Below, one piece after another: positions 7,318-15,012 of a stretch of DNA of 18,627 bases (position 1 is its first letter; each line of letters starts with the position of its first letter). Source of the DNA: SVQP01 sp045594705 (lineage in GTDB: Bacteria; Bacillota; Clostridia; Oscillospirales; CAG-272); contig JAZNZB010000060.1 in assembly GCA_045594705.1 (NCBI GenBank), forward strand, positions 1 through 18,627, in the 5' to 3' direction. The position numbers and the translations under genes were made by a program. The notes beneath the pieces were generated by a model, which was given only the letters and a program-made list of their open reading frames with translations, searched no databases and was not told where the DNA came from.

Positions 7318-7866
7318 ATGCAGGACCGTGACATCATAGACCTCTACTTCGCACGCGATGAGCGAGCCATTACAGAGACTTCACAAAAATACGGCGCATA
7401 TTGCATGAGCATTGCGCAAAGAATCCTGCACAACCTGCAGGATTCCGAGGAATGTCTCAACGACACCTGGTTGCGCACTTGGAACGCCATTCCCCCCGCA
7501 CGTCCGAGTTATCTGCAGCAATTCGTAGGCAGCATCACACGGCACGTCAGTCTTGACAAATACCGCAGCAACAACCGACGAGACTCGCTTACTGTGGCTC
7601 TTGAGGAAATCGGTGAGATCGCCGCTTCGGACACCGACCCTGCCACGCAAACAGAGGAGCGGGAAATCGTTGTCGCCATTGATCATTTTCTCTGGTCTCT
7701 GCCCAAGCGCGAGCGCAGCGTATTCATTCGCCGCTATTACCATTTTGACGAGATCAAAGCCATTGCCAAGCGATTTGGCTTGGGGGTATCAAACGTCAAG
7801 ATCATTTTGTCCCGTACACGCACAAAGCTGCGTGAGTATCTCGAAAAGGAGGGCTACGCACTATGA
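7318..7866 (+). CDS. ECF-type RNA polymerase sigma factor (copy 2)
   Basis: The 182-residue paralogue of the protein at 4547 is closely similar along its whole length. Region 2 has LQDSEECLNDTWLRTWNAIPPARP and ITRHVSLDKYR. Region 4 has LPKRERSVFIRRYYHFDEIKAIAKRFGL and NVKIILSRTRTKLREYLEKEG. The ATG at 7318 is chosen because GAAAGGAG (7303-7310) lies 7 nt before it and it aligns with copy 1. An upstream in-frame ATG at 7234 would fall inside the promoter block. The gene overlaps its anti-sigma by ATGA. Differences in the first part of the recognition helix (REAN versus GVSN) may alter promoter choice or be neutral. Confidence 0.9.
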   Translation: MQDRDIIDLYFARDERAITETSQKYGAYCMSIAQRILHNLQDSEECLNDTWLRTWNAIPPARPSYLQQFVGSITRHVSLDKYRSNNRRDSLTVALEEIGEIAASDTDPATQTEEREIVVAIDHFLWSLPKRERSVFIRRYYHFDEIKAIAKRFGLGVSNVKIILSRTRTKLREYLEKEGYAL

Positions 7867-10736
7867 CAGAACGCAAGCTTACCGAGCTTTTGGGCTCGAT
7901 TGATCCTGCTTTGATCGCAGAAGCCGAAGCCCCTGTCCCCGCAACAAGCAAGCCAAGATTTCGACGCACTGTGATCGCGATCGTGGCAGCCTTGCTGGTG
8001 CTTTCCACTCTGCTTTCGGTGGCGGCCATTGCATTCTTCCCCAAGACCTATGATTTAGACTACGAAATTCCCAAGCACGAAAACGCAAACAAGATAGCAC
8101 AAATCTACTATACAGAGGACGGCAAGATCAAGCGGCAAAGCGTACTGCTGCCGCTCACCGAGCAAAACGTGTTCCTTACCTGGCAGCACCTCAATGGGCT
8201 TGGCGCAGAACACACGTTGATCAACGTCGCATCTGCCGAAGAGAATCCCGCCGACCGACAGATCGTCATGACGCTCTCGGCCGCTCTGCGTGATCATCCC
8301 GATCTCCAAAGCCTGCTTGACTCCTTGCAAAAGACCTTTGCGCAATATTACGACATTTCCGAGGAGCAGATCTCATTTGCCTTCCCGGATGCCGTCGTAC
8401 TGGAATTTTCGCACGACCTGCCCACGCTGCCCACAAGAGTGTATGCGGGCTCGGCACTTCCCTTATCCGTGACCCTGACCAACGTATCGGATCACGAAAT
8501 CGAATGTGCCGTCATGCAATGGAGCACGGCGCTGCGGCTTGATTCCACGGTCTATAACGAAGAGATGATATACCCCACCTTGTCCGAAGACAGCAAGGAT
8601 ATCACCAAGGTCAATCTTGCCCCGGGGCAAAGCAAGAGCCTGTATTATACCTTTGATCTATCCAAGGCGACGCCCGGCACTTACGACCTGGAGCTTTCTT
8701 TTGGGGAATACTCCCACACCTATGCGAATGCGGTGCAGATCCTTGCATCGAACAGCACCTCTGTTTCGGCTGACAGCTTTACGCAGTTTTTGCACACCTA
8801 CGGCTTTGATACGGCAGATGCCTCTGCATTCAAAGCGGCCGTGGAGCAGCTGACCTACGAGGGCAAGGGCATGTTTAAGATCATGAGCTTTGTTCCCGGC
8901 GAATATCCCGAGGGCTTTGACGGCAAAGATTATGCTTCCGATCTGTTCACTTACTTCCACTTCCGAGATGCTTCGCAAGAGCATGTAACCAAATATCGCT
9001 CCTTTTATGCCGCATCGGCAATGCCCGATGGCATGATACTCCCCTGCGGCATCACCACCGAGCACTCCTTGCAAGAAGCACTCCTGCAGATCGGATTTGA
9101 CAAAAATACTGCCGAGGACCTGCTTGCCGGGAAAGGCACGGTGCTGCTGTTCGCTGACGGCACGCACAGCCTCTATTTAGACTATCAGCAGGATACCGGG
9201 TGCTTTGCCATTCAGTACAAGCAAGGCGCAGCGCTCACCTCTGTGAGCAACGCGGAATACTGCCTTTCCCTTTACTACTCACCCGACTATGCATATGAGT
9301 ATTTCACCGTGCAAAGCAGCATGGAGCTATCCACTCTGGAGCCTGCACGCTACGTTAGATACGGGGGCTACAAGGTCAACTGGACCTTTACGCCCGAGCA
9401 AACCGCATGGCTGCAGGAGGTGCTGGACAGTGCGGAATGGCTCAATGGACTGCCGCTCTATACCGACTACCGCTTTGAGCCCTATATCAAAATCGGAAAT
9501 GCCAACGTATATTACACCGAGGGCTATTTCGTTGCAAACAACCGTTACTTCGAGGCCACAAGCGAGCAGAATGCCGAGATGGGCAGGATCAAACAAGACT
9601 TCCCGTTCTTTTTAAACGGCCCGATCCAATATTGGGAGCAGCTTGCCCCCGGCGTCGAGGCCGAGCCCTTTGTCAGACTGTTTGACAGCGATGACGTCGG
9701 TCACATGCTCATCATTCTCAATCGCAGCGTCTGGACGCAGAGCTCTGCCTTGACCACACCCGCATACGGCCTGCGCGTTGGCTCAAAGGAGTGCGGCTAC
9801 GATCCCGCAAGCGGCATCCTTACCGTGGACAATTCCTTTACGGTGCTTGGCGGCGAGGATAAGCAATTTGTGGATGCCATCCTCACCAAAAGCATCTATC
9901 AGCCGCAATTTGCAAGCATTCGGCTTGGCGGCGAGGACGCGGGATATGCCATCCCGCCGAGCGTGGCGACGCATTTGCTCTCGGTTCTGAACACCGATGA
10001 CTGGTATGACGGTCAGATCACCCAAACCCCCGAGCTGGTATTGGAATGCGACGGCACGACCGTGTCTTATGCAAACGGCACGTTCTTTACCGACAGCCGC
10101 TATCTCTATGCCGACTCCTACACCGAGGATTGTACGGACGCACTGCACGTGGCAATGCTCAATATCCGTCAAAGCATCAGCGACTCGGTCGTTTACTACA
10201 AAGGCGAATACTACGGCCATAACGACAAGGTCGATCAGCTCTACAAGGATACCGTTCTTCCGGGCGGCGGCGGTGAGCGACTTGGCGACTGTGCAAACGT
10301 GGTCATGGGTGACGTATCCCTGACGGATGCGACCATGTTTGCCATCGAAGACGGACAAAACAAGGCACTGATCACCGATGCGGACGGCACCACGTGCTTT
10401 GCACGCTTTACCTATATCGCCCCCGATTTCCGTGGCGGTACCTGCCGCATGATCTTAGCCGACAACATCACGCCTTGCTCTTCCTTAACCGATGAGCATC
10501 AGGCCGTGCTGCGACAGATCTTCGAAAACGCCGAATATTACGCCTATGACAGCGACTCTACCGGCGAGGACACGGAGGACTTCCTGTTCCTTTCCGTCTT
10601 TATGATCAACGGATACAAGATCCGTTACGAAGCTCCCACCGGCCGCGTCATGATCGGCAACTGGCACGCACAGCTCTCCGAAGAGGATCAGCGTGCTGTA
10701 TATAACGTCATCAGCGATTTTCTGCCCGTTGGATAA
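7863..10736 (+). CDS. Membrane-anchored anti-sigma factor with enlarged extracytoplasmic domain (copy 2)
   Basis: The 957-residue protein has the same layout as copy 1: cytoplasmic tail LLGSIDPALIAEAEA (residues 9-23), membrane segment about 35-59, and the GerMN-like block NVFLTW to LQKTFAQYY (about 102-163). It exceeds copy 1 by 285 residues. One insertion (about 180-295) is an Ig-like beta domain with an LTNVSDHEI strand and an NLAPGQSKSLYYTFDL-to-GTYDLELSF pattern. A second stretch (about 500-670) adds another copy of a repeated module. Three related modules begin near residues 509 (TPEQTAWLQEVLDSAEW), 697 (PPSVATHLLSVLNTDDW) and 875 (LTDEHQAVLRQIFENAEYY). Shared landmarks with copy 1 are DCTDAL and YYKGEYYGHNDKVD. 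AAGGAGG (7847-7853) lies 9 nt before the start. The anti-sigma role is inferred from context. The ligand or stress sensed is unknown. Confidence 0.75.
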   Translation: MTERKLTELLGSIDPALIAEAEAPVPATSKPRFRRTVIAIVAALLVLSTLLSVAAIAFFPKTYDLDYEIPKHENANKIAQIYYTEDGKIKRQSVLLPLTEQNVFLTWQHLNGLGAEHTLINVASAEENPADRQIVMTLSAALRDHPDLQSLLDSLQKTFAQYYDISEEQISFAFPDAVVLEFSHDLPTLPTRVYAGSALPLSVTLTNVSDHEIECAVMQWSTALRLDSTVYNEEMIYPTLSEDSKDITKVNLAPGQSKSLYYTFDLSKATPGTYDLELSFGEYSHTYANAVQILASNSTSVSADSFTQFLHTYGFDTADASAFKAAVEQLTYEGKGMFKIMSFVPGEYPEGFDGKDYASDLFTYFHFRDASQEHVTKYRSFYAASAMPDGMILPCGITTEHSLQEALLQIGFDKNTAEDLLAGKGTVLLFADGTHSLYLDYQQDTGCFAIQYKQGAALTSVSNAEYCLSLYYSPDYAYEYFTVQSSMELSTLEPARYVRYGGYKVNWTFTPEQTAWLQEVLDSAEWLNGLPLYTDYRFEPYIKIGNANVYYTEGYFVANNRYFEATSEQNAEMGRIKQDFPFFLNGPIQYWEQLAPGVEAEPFVRLFDSDDVGHMLIILNRSVWTQSSALTTPAYGLRVGSKECGYDPASGILTVDNSFTVLGGEDKQFVDAILTKSIYQPQFASIRLGGEDAGYAIPPSVATHLLSVLNTDDWYDGQITQTPELVLECDGTTVSYANGTFFTDSRYLYADSYTEDCTDALHVAMLNIRQSISDSVVYYKGEYYGHNDKVDQLYKDTVLPGGGGERLGDCANVVMGDVSLTDATMFAIEDGQNKALITDADGTTCFARFTYIAPDFRGGTCRMILADNITPCSSLTDEHQAVLRQIFENAEYYAYDSDSTGEDTEDFLFLSVFMINGYKIRYEAPTGRVMIGNWHAQLSEEDQRAVYNVISDFLPVG

Positions 10737-10756
10737 AAATCTCATAGAAAAAACAG

Positions 10757-10782
10757 AAAACCCTTGCAAACGCAAGGGTTTT
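10757..10782. terminator. Bidirectional terminator between convergent operons
   Basis: A perfect 11-bp stem (10757-10767 with 10772-10782) with loop AAAC is flanked by A-rich sequence on the left and T-rich sequence on the right. It can end both the plus-strand anti-sigma gene and the minus-strand three-gene operon. Confidence 0.9.
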
Positions 10783-10812
10783 CATCTTTATATCGTTGCC
10801 GCAATTCAGCAT

Positions 10813-12075
10813 TTATTGCAACTTTTCCTTTGCCACGACAAGCATAAGCTTGATTCTGTTCTCCTGGTTGACCTTTGTTGCACCCGGGTCGTACTCGATG
10901 TCGACCACGTTGAGACGCGGGTCAAGGCGTCTGACCTTATTGATCATGCCCTTGGCTGCTACGTGGCAAGGCAGGCAGCCAAACGGCTGTACGATCACGA
11001 TATTCTCATATCCGTGATCCGCAAACTCCAGCATTTCCGCAGCAAGGTACCAGCCCTCGCCCATGCTGTTGCCCACGCTGATGACGCCCTCGGCTCTCTT
11101 TTTGAGGTCACCCACGCGCTCGGGCGGTACGAACTTGGAATTCTGCTCGATGGCCGAGATCAGAATATCCTCCATCCAGAACATGTACTTCATGGCAACC
11201 TCCAGAATCAATCGCTTGATCGGCTTGCCGCCGTACAGGCGCAGATCCTCCAAGGCACCGTTGGTCTTGTAGATACCAAAACTCAAAATACTGGGCACGT
11301 AGACCTCGCAATCCTGCTCTGCAAGGAACTTTTCCAGATGGTTATTGCCGGGCGCGGAATACTTGAGATACAGCTCACCGATGACCGCAACCTTGACCTT
11401 GGGGGTCTTACGGGTCTCAATGGATGCAAAATCTTCCACGATGGCACGCAGGTTTTTCTTGATCGTCCACGGCATGTAGCCGCGACCCTTGGCAAAGCCC
11501 TGCCCCAGCTTGGTTGCCCACTTGTCTACCATGGCATCTGTCTCGCCGGGGTTGACCTCATAGGGGCGCACCTGATTGGAAAGAATCATGACAAGGTCAC
11601 CGTAAATCAGCCCCGCAACTGCCATGAGCAGGCCGAACGGACTGAGCAGGCCACCCGGATTGAGCTCCATGAGCCACACGTTGGCCGAGATAAAGGGCAC
11701 GTGGCCGTATCCCGCCTTCTCGAACGCCTTGCGCATCAGGTTGATATAGTTACTGTCACGGCAGCCGCCGCCCGACTGGGTGATGATCATGGCCACCTTA
11801 TCGGGGTCATACTTGCCGCTCTTCATGGTGGCAAGCATCTGACCCGTGGTCAGCATGGCGGGATAGCACATGTCGTTATTGACGTACTTGAGTGCCATTT
11901 GCAGCACCTCGGGACCATCGTTTTCCATGATATCAATGCTGTATCCCTCGCGCTGCAGAATGGGGCGCAGAATTTTGAAGTGGATGGGCGCCATGCTGGG
12001 CGTCAGAATGGTATAGTCCTTTTTCATCTTGCGCGTAAATTTCACGCGCTCACGGTAATGTCCCTGTTGCTTCAT
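10813..12075 (-). CDS. HgdB-like / activase-related protein, C-terminal half of a split plasmalogen synthase PlsA
   Basis: The product has 420 residues (421 if GTG at 12078 is used). It resembles the C-terminal part of long BcrAD/BadFG-DUF2229 proteins and 2-hydroxyacyl-CoA dehydratase subunits. Visible motifs are NNDMCYPAMLTTGQ (about 65-78), ITQSGGGCRDSNY (about 97-109), and near the C-terminus IVIVQPFGCLPCHVAAKG. Their cysteines (MCYP, GGGC, FGCLPC) are candidate iron-sulfur ligands. The upstream stop and this start share a base (TGATG), and GGAGG (12089-12085) sits 9 nt before the ATG, so translation is coupled. Together with the upstream product the length is about 1,390 residues, the size I recall for fused homologues. 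It is the last gene of the operon, ending at a strong terminator. No frameshift is needed to explain the split. Confidence 0.8.
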   Translation of the reverse strand: MKQQGHYRERVKFTRKMKKDYTILTPSMAPIHFKILRPILQREGYSIDIMENDGPEVLQMALKYVNNDMCYPAMLTTGQMLATMKSGKYDPDKVAMIITQSGGGCRDSNYINLMRKAFEKAGYGHVPFISANVWLMELNPGGLLSPFGLLMAVAGLIYGDLVMILSNQVRPYEVNPGETDAMVDKWATKLGQGFAKGRGYMPWTIKKNLRAIVEDFASIETRKTPKVKVAVIGELYLKYSAPGNNHLEKFLAEQDCEVYVPSILSFGIYKTNGALEDLRLYGGKPIKRLILEVAMKYMFWMEDILISAIEQNSKFVPPERVGDLKKRAEGVISVGNSMGEGWYLAAEMLEFADHGYENIVIVQPFGCLPCHVAAKGMINKVRRLDPRLNVVDIEYDPGATKVNQENRIKLMLVVAKEKLQ

Positions 12076-14993
12076 CACGCTTCCCCTCCCTTCTGCTGCT
12101 CGATCGCAGCGATCAGGCTGCGCAGGCGGATCTTGATCGCGCCGAGGTTGGTGACCTCATCGATCTTGATCTGCGTATAAAGATTTCCGTCGTGCTCCAG
12201 TATCGCGCGCACCTCGTCGGTGGTCAGCGCGTCAAGCCCGCAGCCAAACGATACCAGATGCACCAAATACATATCGTCCTGCGACGTGACGTACTTGGCA
12301 GCCGAGAAAAGTCTTTGGTGATAGGTCCACTGAGAAAGCAGATTGACCTTGAAATCGGGTGCCATGGCGGCCACCGCGTCCTCGGACACCACCGCAAATC
12401 CAAGCGCACAGATCAGCTTATGAATGCCGTGATTGATCTCGGGATCTGCGTGGTAGGGTCTACCCGCAAGCACGATGATCTTTTTGCCCCGGGCTCTGGC
12501 CTCGGCGACGATCTTTGCACCTTGCTCGCGCACGTCTGCCATGTAAGCGTCGTATGCGTCGTATGCCTTCTTGCATGCCGCCTTGACCGCCTTTGCGTCA
12601 ATGCCCTCAAAGTGCTTTTGCAGCACCTTTGCAAAGCGTGCGGGGAACTTGCTGCGCTCGTGCGGGCCTACGTATTCGTTGATATACTTGATCTTGCCGA
12701 AATTGAGCGTATTTGCCTCAATGACCTCGGGGTATCCCGCGATGACCGCGCAGTTAAAGCAGTTCTTGGCCTTGCCCTCGTTGAAGTTATAGGTCATGCA
12801 GGGATAGAAGATGGCGTCCACGCCCATCTCGATCAGCTGCTGGATATGTCCGTGCACCATTTTCGCGGGGAAGCAGACCGTATCGGACGGAATGGTTCCC
12901 TGCCCTTTAAGATACAGCTTTCTGTTGGAAAATCCGCTCATTTTGACCGTAAAGCCCAGGTCTCTGAACAAGGCGCTCCAAAACGGATACATTTCATACA
13001 CGTTCAGCGCCATGGGCAAGCCGATCGTACCGCGTGAGCCCTCGCCCTCGGGAATGGCTGCCAGAGCTGCCAGCTTATATTCATACAAATTAAGAGAATC
13101 GTCCTGCGCCTTGTTGGTCACAGGCTTTTCGCACCTGTTACCGCCGATGAATCTGCGTCCGCCGCCGAAATCGTTGACGGTCAGTGCGCAGCGGTTGTTA
13201 CAGCCGTTGCAGGTCACGCTCTTGATCGAATATGTGAACTTTTTCATATCCTCGTAAGAGAGGATGGTGGAGGACTCATTGCCCTTATGCAGCTGCTTTG
13301 CATACAGCGCAGCTCCAAACGCGCCCATCATGCCCGCGATGTCGGGTCTGATGACCTCCACGCCGATCTCCTGCTCAAAGGCACGCAGCACGGCGTTATT
13401 GAGGAACGTACCGCCCTGCACCACGATCTTTTTGCCAAGCTCGTCGGCAGAGTGCACGCGAATGACCTTATAAATGGCGTTTTTGACCACACTGATCGAA
13501 AGGCCCGCAGAGATATTCTCCACGCTCACGCCCTCCTTTTGCGCCTGCTTGACCGAGGAATTCATAAACACGGTGCAGCGCGAACCAAGGTCGACCGGCT
13601 TTTCGCCAAACAATCCGAGATTTGCAAACTCATCGATGGGATAGCCCATGGAATTTGCAAAGGTCTGCAAAAATGAGCCACAGCCCGAGGAGCAGGCCTC
13701 GTTGAGGAAGATGTTATCGATCGCGCCGTTACGGATCTTGAAGCACTTCATATCCTGGCCGCCGATGTCAATGATAAATTCCACGTCGGGCATGAAATAC
13801 TTGGCCGCTGTAAAGTGCGCAACGGTCTCCACCACGCCCACGTCAATGCCCAGCGCGGCGCGCATCATGTCCTCGCCATATCCCGTAACTGCGGACGAAA
13901 CGATTCTCACGTTCGGGTACTTTTCATACATTTCGATCAAGGTGTCCTTGACCACGTCAAGCGGCTTACCCTGATTGGATTGGTACTTGGAATAAATGAT
14001 CGAGCCCTCGGTATCGGTCAGCACCACCTTAAGCGTGGTCGAGCCGGAGTCAATGCCAAGATAAGCATCACCCTCGTACTCCATGCCCTCCTTACGGGGC
14101 ACGCTGTGAGATGCGTGACGTGCCATGAAGGCGTCATACTCTTCTCTGCTTGCAAACAGAGGACGCAGCGAGGAATCGGTCAGTGAATCCGCCTTTTCTC
14201 CGATGATCTCGTAAGCCTTGGCAAGGTCCACCTTGTCCTGTGCGTAATATGCCGCACCCAGCGCAACGAATACCAAGGAATCCTCGGGGCAGGTGCCCGT
14301 GCAGTTCAGGGTCTTGTCAAAGGCTGCGCGCAGCTCGGACAAGAAGGTCAGAGGGCCGCCCAGATATACCACGTTGCCCTCGATGGGGTGACCCTGTGCA
14401 AGACCCGTGATGGTCTGGTTGACAATGGCATAAAAAATACTTGCTGAGATGTCCTCTTTTCTTGCGCCCTGGTTGAGTAGCGGTTGAATGTCGGTCTTGG
14501 CAAACACGCCGCAGCGCGAGGCGATCGAATAGATCTTCTCATAGTTCTTGGCAAGCTCATTCATCTCGCCGGTCTCGATCTGCATCAAAGACGCCATTTG
14601 GTCGGCAAACGCGCCCGTACCGCCGGCACAGGTGCCGTTCATACGAACCTCGAGGTTCCCCTTTAAAAACAGGATCTTTGCATCCTCGCCGCCCAGCTCA
14701 ATGACCACGTCTGTCTGGGGCAGACGGTGGCTGATGGCGACCTTGGTGGCATACACCTCCTGCACGAACGGGACACCGGCGCGCTCTGCAAGACCCATGC
14801 CCGCAGAGCCGGACACGGCGCAGATCACAGGTTCGGTAATATTGAATTTATCGATCAGTCCTTTGATGACCTCGCGGGTCTTTTCCTTGATCATGGCGAA
14901 ATGTCGCTCATAGCTCTTATGGATCAGATTCCCGTTATCATCCAGCACAACACACTTGATGGTGGTTGAACCGATATCAATACCTATTCTCAT
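12075..14993 (-). CDS. plsA: Tandem BcrAD/BadFG ATPase activase with DUF2229 region, PlsA-like (N-terminal part of plasmalogen synthase)
   Basis: The 972-residue protein has two ASKHA ATPase domains. Domain 1 (1-255) has DIGSTTIK (6-13), GGEDAKIL (101-108), C122 in NGTCAGGTGAF and C161 in SRCGVF. Domain 2 (about 310-570) has DSGSTTLK (315-322), DIGGQDMKCF (409-418), C434 in ACSSGCGSF and C473 in SRCTVF. In the HgdC homodimer the equivalent two cysteines per subunit hold one bridging [4Fe-4S] cluster. The tandem copies could therefore form an intramolecular pseudo-dimer. A further cluster C595/C598/C602/C621 precedes the DUF2229-like region (about 655-950). Such activases couple ATP hydrolysis to low-potential electron delivery. 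The gene follows an acyl ligase-reductase by 19 nt with only a weak, distant AAGGA site, and it overlaps its partner. This matches clostridial plsA, which converts ester phospholipids to plasmalogens. Alternative: another radical dehydratase or reductase activator. Confidence 0.85.
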   Translation of the reverse strand: MRIGIDIGSTTIKCVVLDDNGNLIHKSYERHFAMIKEKTREVIKGLIDKFNITEPVICAVSGSAGMGLAERAGVPFVQEVYATKVAISHRLPQTDVVIELGGEDAKILFLKGNLEVRMNGTCAGGTGAFADQMASLMQIETGEMNELAKNYEKIYSIASRCGVFAKTDIQPLLNQGARKEDISASIFYAIVNQTITGLAQGHPIEGNVVYLGGPLTFLSELRAAFDKTLNCTGTCPEDSLVFVALGAAYYAQDKVDLAKAYEIIGEKADSLTDSSLRPLFASREEYDAFMARHASHSVPRKEGMEYEGDAYLGIDSGSTTLKVVLTDTEGSIIYSKYQSNQGKPLDVVKDTLIEMYEKYPNVRIVSSAVTGYGEDMMRAALGIDVGVVETVAHFTAAKYFMPDVEFIIDIGGQDMKCFKIRNGAIDNIFLNEACSSGCGSFLQTFANSMGYPIDEFANLGLFGEKPVDLGSRCTVFMNSSVKQAQKEGVSVENISAGLSISVVKNAIYKVIRVHSADELGKKIVVQGGTFLNNAVLRAFEQEIGVEVIRPDIAGMMGAFGAALYAKQLHKGNESSTILSYEDMKKFTYSIKSVTCNGCNNRCALTVNDFGGGRRFIGGNRCEKPVTNKAQDDSLNLYEYKLAALAAIPEGEGSRGTIGLPMALNVYEMYPFWSALFRDLGFTVKMSGFSNRKLYLKGQGTIPSDTVCFPAKMVHGHIQQLIEMGVDAIFYPCMTYNFNEGKAKNCFNCAVIAGYPEVIEANTLNFGKIKYINEYVGPHERSKFPARFAKVLQKHFEGIDAKAVKAACKKAYDAYDAYMADVREQGAKIVAEARARGKKIIVLAGRPYHADPEINHGIHKLICALGFAVVSEDAVAAMAPDFKVNLLSQWTYHQRLFSAAKYVTSQDDMYLVHLVSFGCGLDALTTDEVRAILEHDGNLYTQIKIDEVTNLGAIKIRLRSLIAAIEQQKGGEA

Positions 14994-15012
14994 ATGCGTT
15001 TTTTCTTGTTCC

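Noticed and set aside
12075..12078. Frameshift in a single activase gene
   Set aside because: The downstream gene has its own ribosome-binding site and a normal start, so a genuine split is the simpler reading, though only raw reads can exclude an error.
10693..12180. 495-codon plus-strand open frame
   Set aside because: It is the antisense shadow of the HgdB-like gene, begins inside the anti-sigma gene and crosses a strong terminator.
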